Virus record (IMG/VR): IMGVR_UViG_3300047300_000682
Location: 1 to 20,791 of that record
DNA: 20,791 bases
Direction: 5' to 3' (one strand)
DNA from: a virus
The translations under genes were made by a program, and so were the position numbers. Position 1 is the stretch's first letter, and each line of letters opens with the position of its first letter. The notes beneath the pieces were generated by a model that saw only the letters and a program-made list of their open reading frames with translations, ran no database searches and was not told the DNA's origin. Positions 1 to 9,444 of this stretch are shown one piece after another.

Positions 1-3000
1 CTTGGCAACAACCTTAGCGTAAGGATTCTGAGAGCCTCCAAGTTCATTCACATACGACATCTTGCGAGCCTTGTTGTACTCTTGGATACGCTGGTTCTTG
101 GCGTTGTTGACGATTTCCCAAGCAGGTGCTGTCTTGGTCATAATAGCCATAACAGGTTTTTCACCGCTTGTCTGGACTACTGTAGACCTATAGGACTTGT
201 GAAGATTGCTATCAACCTTCTCTGCGATAGGACTCTTAATCTTGATTACCGCATAGGCGTGACCCTTAGGTACATTCCTAATCATCGGCTCGGCAAGCAG
301 GTCACCGAATACACGATTGGCTTCAGCGGCTGTGAACTTGCTTGTCTTATTGGCATTCCAAGACTGACCTCCAATAACCTCACGCATCTTAAGGTAGGCG
401 TTTCCGCTTACTTCCTTAGACTTTGCGATTCTAGCAAACAGGCTTTCGATAAAGAGTTTTCTGTTCTCGAAACTATGCTGAGGAAGTTCATCGAGAGCCT
501 GAGTCATAATATCCTTATACGACTCTGTTTCATCGAACGAAATCTTCTGCTTGTCAGTTCCCTTCTTCTTTCCAGAAACAAACTGCTCGTTGGATGCGTC
601 AATCATATGCTGTCTGAGCGTCTCAGGACTCATCGCACCCTTATCTACAAGGTGGTCTAGAATCTGAAGAACAGACCTAGTACCAGTAGGGCTTTGGAAA
701 ATCTTGTCGTTATCAGGCTTAACCAATGTGATGAACGATTCAGGCTTTCCGAACTTTCTGCCATTAACCTTGATAGCCTCATTCATCCACTTGACCAAGA
801 CAGATGATTCTCCTTCTCCAGCAAATGTGCTAGCCCAGAAGTCAGCGAGGTCTCCGTGAAGCATATGGAAGAACATACCTCCCTGAAGGTTCTCGACTGT
901 CTTTGTGCTAATCTTCAGGTCTCCGACAGCCATAGTGTCGGCTGTGTGGGCGATGCCTTTCAGTTTACCGATTTCAAGACCCTTATAGGAATCGCTCAGT
1001 TCAATCTTCTTTGCCGCAATGCCTTTCTGTAGGAGGTCAGCACCGATGTTTTGAACTAGTACGCTTGGTGTTCCTGCTGTCGTAGGTGTCGTGTCGTCAG
1101 ACTTGAACGAGAGTCCTAGGTCGCTACCAATACGGACTCCCTTGCCACGGGGCATAGACTCCTGAAGAGGATATCTGATAGCACCTTGGTCTTGGTCAAG
1201 CAAGGCTCTGGTAGCCGTGTCAACTCTGTCCATACCGATGTGCGTGTCGATGATAGCCGTGTTGTCCTTGACCTTGTCAGCCATAACAACGAAAACAGTA
1301 TCGGCACTACCGCCATCGTACACATTCTTGATGATAACGCCATCGTGACCGCCAGCCCTAGCCTTATCAAAGATTTTCTCGTATTTAGCCCCGTCAAAGC
1401 AGTTGAAGCCGTAGTCCACAACGAACGGGTTGTTGAACTTGATGGCGGCTCTGACCTGACGATAGCCTTGCTCGCCCTGCATAGGGTCAGCATAGCCGAA
1501 CGAGGTCTTGGTCTCGCCTGACAGGAACACACCGACCTTATCCTTGTCGCTCATATGACGAGAGCCAAGTTTGCTGGTGTCGAATTCCCTAGAGGTAAGC
1601 AGTTCGTTTGAACTTGTTCCGTGCGTAGCGACTGTGGTAACAGGCTTGCCAGTCTGGAACTGGGCATCGTACTGCTCGCCAAAGAACACCTTAGCCATAT
1701 TGTCATAGCCAACGCTTGTGCGTCTGTGGGTGTTGATATAGTCGAGGATAACCTGTCCGTCACGCTTGCCGCCCTTTGTGGCTCTTCCGTATGCAAGTCT
1801 GATGTCGTTATATCTCTGCAACAGGGCTGTCACATTCATCAGTTCCTGACGCTGGATTTCACGCTTAATTCCCTTTTCTTTGGAAGCGTAGAAAGCATCC
1901 TCCATTTGCTCCTTCATCTTCTGAATCCTATCCACACGAGCCATAATAGCCTCGGTAGCATTCAGTACTGTCTCAGGGTCTGACTGACGGAGTTTGATGA
2001 AGTTATCGCTATAGAACTCTTCACGGGTCTGACGGATAAGTTCAGTACCAGCGTGGAAAGCCCTTCCTGCGTCAGTCTCAAAGATGTCTCCAATCCTTCT
2101 TCCTTCGGCAAGAGTGTTATCATCGAACACCTTGAAGTTCTGCTGTTGCTTCTGTTGGCTTTCAATGACCCTTACGATACGCTTTTCTGTTTCGGCTCTA
2201 TCAGCAGTATAAGCCTTCTCCATAGCAACGCTGGCGGCTTCCTTGTCCTTGAATGAACCAATAACCTCCCCGTTGTTGCTGAAGAGTTTGCTAGCACCAT
2301 TAGCGTCTGACACAATCTTATATCCTGATGCGTGTTTGAAGATATCGCCATTAGGAGTGCGTTCAGACTCCATATCAGAGACCTTGAAGTTTCTGCTGAG
2401 GTCGCTATGAGCGTTGTCGAGATTGAAGTCGTAACGGGTAGGAAGGTCGCTCCGCATAGGAGACATCAAATCCATACTGAAGTTTGTGACTGTTGATGTC
2501 TTTCCTCTTGGAATCTCAGCGATAGGCTTATTGAAGTATGTGGCACTTTCACGCTTAGCCATACCAAGGAACTGGTGCATCACATTTCTACGCTCAGCAC
2601 CAAATCCGTCTCCACGGGCAAGTGACGGAATAAGTGAGGATTCAACACGGGTGTTATCCGTGCTAGCCTTGCTAGCGTTGCTTAGGTAATCAAAGAACGA
2701 CTGGTCAAAGGCGTTTCTATCGCCCTGCCAGAGGTCTCTAACCGCTTGGTCAGCCCAGAGGGTATTTCCTCTAGCGTCGATGACATTCTTGTCTAGTCCT
2801 TTCATAACAAAGGACATAGTGCCATCTTTCTTAACAGAAATCTTGTATCCAACGACAATCGTATTTCTGGCTGTAATCGGAACATCAGCACCATACAGGC
2901 GAGGAGACCTCGGCCCAACTTGCGTTTCCATCGACTCCCCGTGGTAGAGATACGAGACAACATTAGAGCCTGTACCGCTGGTGATTTCTTGGATGGTCTT

Positions 3001-5739
3001 GATTCTGTCAGCAAGGATTTGAGTGATGTGACCTTCCTTGACAAGATGAGCCAGCATCGTGTCGTTGAACTTAGTTCCAAGAGTGCTTGAAGCGACAAAG
3101 TTTCCATCTACATCTACAAGACCAGCAACATCCTTAGGGTCGAGTTTAGATAGAGATTCGTGGATAGCCTTGCCTACAGCGAGACGCTCCAATTTAACTT
3201 GAGCCTCTGTGACAGCCCTAGGTGCTCCGTTCTTGTCAAAGAAGAACCTAGTACCATCCATACCGCTACTTTCAAAAAAAGCCTTGCGGGACTCAGGAGA
3301 CATAGTTCTTACATCAACGCTATTAGAGCCTCCCTTGTTTCTTCCACCTGCGGCACGGAGCAAGTCCTGCACAGCGTAGTCGATAGCGGAACTCCGTTGG
3401 GCGAGCGTTCGCTTTCCGTTATTAGGAGCAAATGACTTGTCAAACGATTTCGTAAAGTCACCGAATGTAGGATTCTGCTTTGTTATATTAGCCTGCCAGA
3501 AGTCCAAGAAACTGTTCTGGACTCTGTCCATCATACCACGAATGCCTTGAAGTTCTCCCCCGTGGAAGAGATAGTCAAGGGGCTTGCCCTTCATAAACTG
3601 AGTGGCGTAGTGAGCACCGAACTCTTCAACAATCTTATCCAAGGCACGGGCAGAGTCAGGATTCATCTTTGTCGTAGCACCAGCCTTCTGGTACTCGGCA
3701 TAGTGAGCATCAAACTCAGCGATACGCTTCTTGACTTCAGCAACAGGCAGTTTATTCCCGTTAGCATCTCTAGTATACATCAGTTCTCTTCTGACAAACT
3801 GTCTTAGTTCAGTAGGGTCAACTTCAGAGCCTCTGATTCTGACACCATTTGCATCGAACTCGCCAAGGATAGCCTTAGCAAATTTATCTCTGAACATACC
3901 TTTCATAACAGTCTCGGCAAAGACTGCGTGGAAGAGTTCGTGGTGCATTACATTGTTGCTCTTGGCTTCCGTGTTGATATGTACTGTAATCTGACGCTTT
4001 CCAGTAGCATCCATATCTGTGTACATCACGAAACCTTCTCCACCCCTGAAGGCATCAGCACCAGCCGCAAACTCTACAGGGAAACCCTTAGCGTCCAGAA
4101 TCTTCTTTCCTGTTGCAGGGTCAACCTTATGACCATCGAGGTCAAGACCCCTGCTTCTCAGGAGTGCGACTTGGTCAGCGTGGTTACCAACAACAAGTCT
4201 CATATCAGGAGCAATGCGGTCAAGACCAGCAATGACCTGCAAAGCACCAGCCCTGTCGCCATTAAGCGTAGCAAGCGTAAGATACGCCTCCGTAGCCTTA
4301 TAGTTCGGATGGTTCGTAGCCTTCATACTTTCGACCACAAAACCACCTTGAACCTCAGCCCTAGCCATCATAGTACCACCAGAGATGTCAGCAAAAAGCC
4401 TGCCAGCACCAGCACCGACACCGCCAAGGGCGATACCAGCACCAATGCCGTGACCAAGACCTTCTTCACCTCCGCTGAGGTAGCCAAGAGTACCACCGAT
4501 AGCCGCCCCGTGAGCCGCTCCACCAGCGATGCCATAGCCATAGGAGAACATCGGGTCAACCGCATCAAGCACCTTAAGGAGTCCTTTAGCGTGAGCCGAA
4601 AGGTTAGGAGTCTGAATGAGAGCCTCTCTAGCAAAAGAGTTAAATCCTCTCTTGCCGCCTTGCTTAAGCATCTGTTCACCAACAGCACCAATAGCCTCTC
4701 CAATACCGACAGCCGCACTACCTGCGACATAGGCATTAGAGACGGATGAAACAACGGGGATATGACCACCAAGGGCTGAAGCGGTAGTAGTTCCGACAGC
4801 CGACATTCTGGCTGTAGCCTTCAGTTCAGCCGCAGAGATTCCAGTAGCCGTTTCAAGGACATTGCCACCAACAGCGACAGTCTTATCAATCACATTTCTA
4901 GTAGCAGAGCCAAGGAACTCAATAGGAGCACCGACACCCCACTTAAGACCACCACCGATAACAGCACTTTTAAGTTGAGCCGCACGACCACCAAGGGCAA
5001 CAAGTTTCTCGCCCATACCAACAGCCCTCATACCAGCAGTAGCGGCTTGACCAAACGGAATGAACAGGGTAGGGTCAGCAATATAAGACATCGCAAGCGT
5101 CATATCGTGGTCGATGACATTCTTGTCCATAATGATGGTGTCTTCTCCAGAGGCTAGTCTGGCTGAGTGTTTATTGAACTTACGAGCCTCTAGGAACTGG
5201 TTGTACCCTTCAGGACTACCATCACCAGCGATAGCGTTCTTGAAGCCAAACAAGACGCTGTTAGGATTAGAACTCTGAGCAACCATACCATACAGGTTGC
5301 GTGTACCCTGAGCAAAGGCTTCAATGAGCGATGTAGGGGCTGTAGCCAGAGCCTTCATCGGGTGGTCAGCAACAGCACCGACAGCCCTTCCAAAGTCTCC
5401 AAGAACAGCACTAGCACCAGCAGAGATACCCTCAAGGATGCTTGACTCGTGCGTCTTGTTATAAGCGACATACTTCAGGTATTCGTCCTGAGTAGGTATG
5501 AAGTCCATATCCTGCTTGAGAGCCTCTGCGACATCTTCACCCGTCATAGGGGCGTTGATTCTGTCAATAGCCGCTTGGCGTTCAGCAGGGTCTAGAGAAT
5601 CAAGATACTGAGTTGTCTGCTCGTCAAACTGCTGACCTTCGCCAATTTGATTAGCGTAAGCCTGCTGAGGCTGTTGGGCAAGGAATTGCTTGCGTTCTTC
5701 TTGACCAATCGGAACGCTATTGTCATAGAGATTATCCAT
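1..5739 (-). CDS. Giant polyvalent ejection protein (HEXXH peptidase + ART-like), 3' partial
   Basis: The frame is open from ATG at 5739 to the left edge: 1,913 codons without a stop, so the C-terminus is missing. Residues about 95-455 contain several Ala/Gly-rich hydrophobic stretches, densest at 400-455, which could insert into membrane. Residues 599-604 read HHELFH, an HEXXH zinc-peptidase motif (H600, E601, H604). EEFGAHYA at 705-712 may give the third ligand. Residues about 1370-1495 resemble the ART-PolyVal family: HGTSS at 1373, GVFLSG at 1403, FNNPFVVDY at 1435, GHDGVI at 1464, then a final beta strand. The rest resembles other phage large polyvalent proteins. It lies one base after the 813-aa gene, in the place T7 gp16 takes after gp15. 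I infer a virion protein delivered with the DNA that modifies or cleaves host or virion proteins. The domain calls are motif-level; neither activity is shown. Confidence 0.87.
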   Translation of the reverse strand, partial: MDNLYDNSVPIGQEERKQFLAQQPQQAYANQIGEGQQFDEQTTQYLDSLDPAERQAAIDRINAPMTGEDVAEALKQDMDFIPTQDEYLKYVAYNKTHESSILEGISAGASAVLGDFGRAVGAVADHPMKALATAPTSLIEAFAQGTRNLYGMVAQSSNPNSVLFGFKNAIAGDGSPEGYNQFLEARKFNKHSARLASGEDTIIMDKNVIDHDMTLAMSYIADPTLFIPFGQAATAGMRAVGMGEKLVALGGRAAQLKSAVIGGGLKWGVGAPIEFLGSATRNVIDKTVAVGGNVLETATGISAAELKATARMSAVGTTTASALGGHIPVVSSVSNAYVAGSAAVGIGEAIGAVGEQMLKQGGKRGFNSFAREALIQTPNLSAHAKGLLKVLDAVDPMFSYGYGIAGGAAHGAAIGGTLGYLSGGEEGLGHGIGAGIALGGVGAGAGRLFADISGGTMMARAEVQGGFVVESMKATNHPNYKATEAYLTLATLNGDRAGALQVIAGLDRIAPDMRLVVGNHADQVALLRSRGLDLDGHKVDPATGKKILDAKGFPVEFAAGADAFRGGEGFVMYTDMDATGKRQITVHINTEAKSNNVMHHELFHAVFAETVMKGMFRDKFAKAILGEFDANGVRIRGSEVDPTELRQFVRRELMYTRDANGNKLPVAEVKKRIAEFDAHYAEYQKAGATTKMNPDSARALDKIVEEFGAHYATQFMKGKPLDYLFHGGELQGIRGMMDRVQNSFLDFWQANITKQNPTFGDFTKSFDKSFAPNNGKRTLAQRSSAIDYAVQDLLRAAGGRNKGGSNSVDVRTMSPESRKAFFESSGMDGTRFFFDKNGAPRAVTEAQVKLERLAVGKAIHESLSKLDPKDVAGLVDVDGNFVASSTLGTKFNDTMLAHLVKEGHITQILADRIKTIQEITSGTGSNVVSYLYHGESMETQVGPRSPRLYGADVPITARNTIVVGYKISVKKDGTMSFVMKGLDKNVIDARGNTLWADQAVRDLWQGDRNAFDQSFFDYLSNASKASTDNTRVESSLIPSLARGDGFGAERRNVMHQFLGMAKRESATYFNKPIAEIPRGKTSTVTNFSMDLMSPMRSDLPTRYDFNLDNAHSDLSRNFKVSDMESERTPNGDIFKHASGYKIVSDANGASKLFSNNGEVIGSFKDKEAASVAMEKAYTADRAETEKRIVRVIESQQKQQQNFKVFDDNTLAEGRRIGDIFETDAGRAFHAGTELIRQTREEFYSDNFIKLRQSDPETVLNATEAIMARVDRIQKMKEQMEDAFYASKEKGIKREIQRQELMNVTALLQRYNDIRLAYGRATKGGKRDGQVILDYINTHRRTSVGYDNMAKVFFGEQYDAQFQTGKPVTTVATHGTSSNELLTSREFDTSKLGSRHMSDKDKVGVFLSGETKTSFGYADPMQGEQGYRQVRAAIKFNNPFVVDYGFNCFDGAKYEKIFDKARAGGHDGVIIKNVYDGGSADTVFVVMADKVKDNTAIIDTHIGMDRVDTATRALLDQDQGAIRYPLQESMPRGKGVRIGSDLGLSFKSDDTTPTTAGTPSVLVQNIGADLLQKGIAAKKIELSDSYKGLEIGKLKGIAHTADTMAVGDLKISTKTVENLQGGMFFHMLHGDLADFWASTFAGEGESSVLVKWMNEAIKVNGRKFGKPESFITLVKPDNDKIFQSPTGTRSVLQILDHLVDKGAMSPETLRQHMIDASNEQFVSGKKKGTDKQKISFDETESYKDIMTQALDELPQHSFENRKLFIESLFARIAKSKEVSGNAYLKMREVIGGQSWNANKTSKFTAAEANRVFGDLLAEPMIRNVPKGHAYAVIKIKSPIAEKVDSNLHKSYRSTVVQTSGEKPVMAIMTKTAPAWEIVNNAKNQRIQEYNKARKMSYVNELGGSQNPYAKVVAK

Positions 5740-5740
5740 A

Positions 5741-8182
5741 TTATCTTCTCTTGTTAGCCTCGATTCTGGCTTGCTGTTCAACAGATTTTACATCACCTGC
5801 TGTGGGAGCAAATGTAACTTGAATCCCTGCGTTGTTGTTCTTAAGAGCCATTTCGTTAGATTTTAGCAGACCTTCTAGGGTTTGCTTACCTACGATGTCA
5901 AGGGCAAAGAAAGCAGTAGGGTCAGCGACACGCTTCTGGAGCATTTCGTGTTCAGCGATGGCAATCGGGCCAGTTCCAATAGTTTCAAGACGAATAGCCG
6001 CCTTGAGTTGCGTGATAAGAGACCTTGCAGTTCCCCAGTCTTCGTTCGGAATGAGGGTTCTTCCAAGTTTGTCCTTCTTGTACATAGCAAGAAGTTGAGG
6101 AACGATGGTGCGAATCTTTACAGTATCATCGTGAAGTTGCAGGAACTTCTCGGCATTCTTTTCGCCACCTTTAACAAATCCAGCAAGTTTGATGCCAGAA
6201 CCCTTTGTACGCTCTTCAGGAACAATTCTATTACCCTGCACAGTTCCATAGCGATACAGAGATTGCTCGCTGATTTCCTTGTCAGACATACCCTTTTCAG
6301 GCTTAACAGGAGCGATGTATTGAGCACCCTTGGAGGTAATCATAACCTGACCGCCATCAGGGGCAGGCATAAACTGTACATCGGTCTCAGGGCGAATTGA
6401 GCGATAGACAGCGTCAAGAGATTCAGGAATGACTCCACCCCTGTTCTCGATAAACCACTTCCTGACATATTGCTTTTCTTCTGCATATGTCATATCACGC
6501 TCAGTCGGAACATCTGTCTTGATTCTCGTATTAAAATCAAAAGGTCTTGCAAGAGTTTCAGCGTATGATGGCTTTTGTTCAGCAGTCTTTCCAACACCAA
6601 CAGTTGAAGGCTTAAGTTCAGCAAGAGTCTTTGCCGTAGCAGTAGCCTTAGTTCCAGCAGAAACAGCCTGACTTCCAAGTTCCTTATTCAGTTGGTACAT
6701 CTGGTCAGCCGTCATAGGCGTATCCATAGGAATGCCTAGTTTTTGAGCCGCTTCTGTTACATTCTTCCCAGCGTCTGAGTATCTTGAGGGAAGTTTAATT
6801 TTTCCATATCCACCACCAGAATATCCAGTATATGTTTCTACAGATGTAGGATTATTCTGGATTTCAAAAGAGTTAATGCTTCTTGCGATATCACCAACTG
6901 TGATGTTGCCACCACTTCTAATTGTTTCTTCAAGCGTCTTTTGTGTATTCTTGATTACAGACTTAGCAAACTCAGCAACAGCCGCATCTTCAGCGGTCTT
7001 AGGCTTAATTTCTTTAACCTTACGCTCAGCAAGAATCTGTTCGATAGGTCTTGTGTCCTTGTCATCTGTATAAGATTCAGGCTTAATAGACTCAAGTTCC
7101 TTTTCTCTTTTCTTGATAGACTTTTCAAGTTCAACTCGCTTAGCGTGTGTCTCGCTTAGAGACTCTCCAGTCTTTTTCCCATAACCAAAACTAAAGGTTT
7201 CATCAAGAGCCGCCTTGTCTTTTTCAATAAGACTTTCAGCGTCTTTGACAGCCTTTTCATACTTTTGTTTACCTGTAAGAAGAACTGGGGCTTTAGCAGT
7301 ATCAGAAACAGGAGCAGTAGTTGTCTTGCCAGCCGCTTTTTCAGCCGCAAGTTTCTCAGCAGTAGCCTGTGAGAGTCTTGTATCTACGGCAGATGTAGTA
7401 GCACCAGCATAAGCCTCGGCTTCCTTGGCGTAGTCTGTAACTCCAGATTCATCTGTAGCGGCATTTCCAGCAAGATTCTTCCAATCTGAAAGACCCCTTA
7501 GAATTGTATCTCTGAATTTAGGGTCTGTCTTAGCAAGGTTTGGGTCTGCTGAAAAAGCGTTAGTCCAGCCATCAGCAATCTGATGAAGAGCACTTTCTGT
7601 ATCAAGACCAGACAATTTAGGGTCATTCTTCTTTGTGAGTTCGATGTATTCTCTGTTGTTCTGGATGTTCCAGTCAGTACTCTTGTCAGGCTGAAACGGA
7701 AGAGCCTCAATTGTGACACCAAACTTATCGCTAACCTTAGGTTTAGCATCAAGGGCAGATTGAACTCCCTGTCTAGTTCTGCTGACATTGCCCTCCTTGA
7801 AGATGGCAAGAGCGGGAGCAATGTTGGCTTGGAAGGCTTCAGCCTCAAGCAGGAGAGCCTGCTTCTGAGCCTTAGACATCGTTTCAAATCCACCAATCTT
7901 CTTGAGGATAGGGTCGAACGATTCTGCAAACGGAGCAAGTTCAGGGTTTTCCTTGATTTGCTTAGTCAGGAACTCAAAGTTTCCAGCAAGACCCTGAGCC
8001 TTGGCTGTAAGCAGTTGATTCTCCTGCTCATTCTTAGCATAAGCCTTGATGCCCTCAGCAAGAGTATTGCCTAGGTTGGCAAATGTAGCAGAGGTCTGCT
8101 GAGCCATCTGACCATAAGCAGACACGAGATTTCCCGTGGAAGCCTCAATACCGCTTTGATATCTTTGAAAAGGAGAAGCCAT
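5741..8182 (-). CDS. Putative internal virion / ejection protein (gp15-like position)
   Basis: An 813-aa soluble, mostly helical protein with no signal peptide or membrane segment. The N-terminal 120 residues are Ala/Gln-rich helices. Residues about 270-430 are highly charged, Lys/Glu-rich and probably coiled coil. The last ~140 residues contain a helical segment with EHEMLQKRVADP, of a kind I recognise from C-termini of phage injection and other virion proteins. It sits between a 280-aa gp14-like and a >1,900-aa gp16-like gene, with 3-bp and 1-bp gaps, which supports an ejectosome role as in T7 gp15. No enzymatic motif is visible. The start is ATG at 8182 with upstream AAATAATTT and no clear Shine-Dalgarno. 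The coding call is secure; the function rests on order and composition. Confidence 0.85.
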   Translation of the reverse strand: MASPFQRYQSGIEASTGNLVSAYGQMAQQTSATFANLGNTLAEGIKAYAKNEQENQLLTAKAQGLAGNFEFLTKQIKENPELAPFAESFDPILKKIGGFETMSKAQKQALLLEAEAFQANIAPALAIFKEGNVSRTRQGVQSALDAKPKVSDKFGVTIEALPFQPDKSTDWNIQNNREYIELTKKNDPKLSGLDTESALHQIADGWTNAFSADPNLAKTDPKFRDTILRGLSDWKNLAGNAATDESGVTDYAKEAEAYAGATTSAVDTRLSQATAEKLAAEKAAGKTTTAPVSDTAKAPVLLTGKQKYEKAVKDAESLIEKDKAALDETFSFGYGKKTGESLSETHAKRVELEKSIKKREKELESIKPESYTDDKDTRPIEQILAERKVKEIKPKTAEDAAVAEFAKSVIKNTQKTLEETIRSGGNITVGDIARSINSFEIQNNPTSVETYTGYSGGGYGKIKLPSRYSDAGKNVTEAAQKLGIPMDTPMTADQMYQLNKELGSQAVSAGTKATATAKTLAELKPSTVGVGKTAEQKPSYAETLARPFDFNTRIKTDVPTERDMTYAEEKQYVRKWFIENRGGVIPESLDAVYRSIRPETDVQFMPAPDGGQVMITSKGAQYIAPVKPEKGMSDKEISEQSLYRYGTVQGNRIVPEERTKGSGIKLAGFVKGGEKNAEKFLQLHDDTVKIRTIVPQLLAMYKKDKLGRTLIPNEDWGTARSLITQLKAAIRLETIGTGPIAIAEHEMLQKRVADPTAFFALDIVGKQTLEGLLKSNEMALKNNNAGIQVTFAPTAGDVKSVEQQARIEANKRR

Positions 8183-8185
8183 AAA

Positions 8186-9028
8186 TTATTTCTTAAAGAA
8201 ACCAGTACCACCAGTAGCCATACCACCAAGGATAGAGCCACCCATACTCAAAAGACCACCAGTAAGAGCAGACTGGGATTGAGCGTTGGCAATCTGAGCG
8301 TCCATCGCTTCCTTGCGGTTAGCGGTGATAAGTTGGGCATTGTACTGCGATTCTGGCTGGAAGAGTTGAGCACCCAGACCCTGTTGCATATTAGCAGTAT
8401 TGCTGTACATAGCCGCAGGAGAGAAATTCTGAGCCGCACCAAGCATACTGTTGCCGTACATCGACATAGCCTGCTGAGCCGCCTGCTGACCCATACCATA
8501 CACGCTACCAGCGAACTGGCGAGCCGCCTGCTGACGAGCCTGACCAAGATTATATGAGTTCAGGACTTCCTGAGCGATAGCCTGATTGCCAGTCATACCC
8601 CTAGCCGCCATAGCCATACGAGCAGACTGCTGGCTGATTCTCTGTTCCTCAGCAGATAGTCCTGTGCCTCGTTCTAGGTCGGCTGTAGCCTGTGTGCCTA
8701 GGATACCCATCAGACCGCTAACAGAGGGGTCTAGCGTGGCATTATAGGCGTTTCTAGCAGATGTGCCGATGCTAGCAAAGGCAGGTTGCATTGCCTCAGC
8801 GTACTGCTGGGACAACTGGGCTGAACGGGGGATGGTAGCCGCATAGGTATCCTGCATCATCCCGATACCTCTCTGGAGGTTCTCGTTCTGCAACTGCTGG
8901 TACAGCGGGGTGTACTGACGCTCAAGGGCGAGCAGGCGAGGCTGGATTGCCTCCTGTGCGGACATAGCATCAAGCATCTCTTGCTTGTAGTCTCTAGGCG
9001 GCGGTGCTTTAACTTTCTTTGCTCCCAT
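8186..9028 (-). CDS. Putative internal virion / DNA ejection protein (gp14-like)
   Basis: A 280-aa protein rich in Ala, Gln, Met and Ser. It starts with a basic, proline-containing segment (KKVKAPPPRDYK), continues as long amphipathic helices with many AQQA/QQAA-type stretches, and ends with a Gly-rich hydrophobic segment at about 253-278 before a terminal FFKK. A helical Gln/Ala body with a hydrophobic Gly-rich tail is typical of podoviral ejection proteins such as T7 gp14, which forms a channel in the outer membrane. It is the first and smallest of three consecutive genes of rising size that match the T7 gp14-15-16 order. The start is ATG at 9028, two bases after the previous stop, with no Shine-Dalgarno. 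Identity with gp14 is inferred from composition, size and position, not from alignment. Confidence 0.85.
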   Translation of the reverse strand: MGAKKVKAPPPRDYKQEMLDAMSAQEAIQPRLLALERQYTPLYQQLQNENLQRGIGMMQDTYAATIPRSAQLSQQYAEAMQPAFASIGTSARNAYNATLDPSVSGLMGILGTQATADLERGTGLSAEEQRISQQSARMAMAARGMTGNQAIAQEVLNSYNLGQARQQAARQFAGSVYGMGQQAAQQAMSMYGNSMLGAAQNFSPAAMYSNTANMQQGLGAQLFQPESQYNAQLITANRKEAMDAQIANAQSQSALTGGLLSMGGSILGGMATGGTGFFKK

Positions 9029-9030
9029 TG

Positions 9031-9444
9031 TTATATAAGGTTGATGTATTTATTGGTAATTTCAGTTAGGTCACCGAACCTCAAAGCCCACTTTTTACAG
9101 TTGCTCCAATGGGGGTAACGCAGTTTAAATTCGTTTACAAGGTTTTTAGTAGACTCTGAATCGACCGAAATCATATCTAATATGCACAGGTCGTACAGGT
9201 GTTCCCTGTCCTTGGGTATCTTGTTATTAAATGTGAACAAAGACTCCTCATCATTTGTAGCCTTTATTGGGTAGGCAATGCCGATGCCAGTAACCTTGTT
9301 GTCAACAGTTGATACAAACAGGTAGTCGTGAGTGAACGCCCATTTCAGGTAGGTCTCTGTTGTCACATCATCAAAGCCAAAAGTCTCCCCACGCCCGTGG
9401 GTTCTATGTTCGCTGACAAAGACTTTCAGTTTAGACAAAAACAT
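9031..9444 (-). CDS. Small virion-cluster protein, possibly GNAT-like
   Basis: A 137-aa mixed alpha/beta protein. Residues 41-60 (YLFVSTVDNKVTGIGIAYPI) form two beta strands around a DNK turn, resembling the central strands of the GNAT N-acetyltransferase fold. A hydrophobic strand around LYDLCILDMISVD (83-95) and a helix before PHWSNCKKW (111-119) follow. The Q/RxxGxG/A acetyl-CoA loop of GNATs is not evident, so it may be a degenerate or purely structural relative. Small GNAT-like proteins occur beside tail and internal-core genes in some podoviruses. Its start overlaps the fibre gene stop as TGATG, so it is probably translated by coupling. A plain hypothetical protein is the alternative; I am sure it is a gene, not what it does. 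Confidence 0.8.
   Translation of the reverse strand: MFLSKLKVFVSEHRTHGRGETFGFDDVTTETYLKWAFTHDYLFVSTVDNKVTGIGIAYPIKATNDEESLFTFNNKIPKDREHLYDLCILDMISVDSESTKNLVNEFKLRYPHWSNCKKWALRFGDLTEITNKYINLI

Noticed and set aside
3928-4749. 273-codon plus-strand frame opposite the giant protein gene
   Set aside because: The opposite strand carries the uninterrupted 1,913-codon frame with recognisable motifs. The plus-strand product is low-complexity Ser/Thr/Arg-rich, typical of a shadow.
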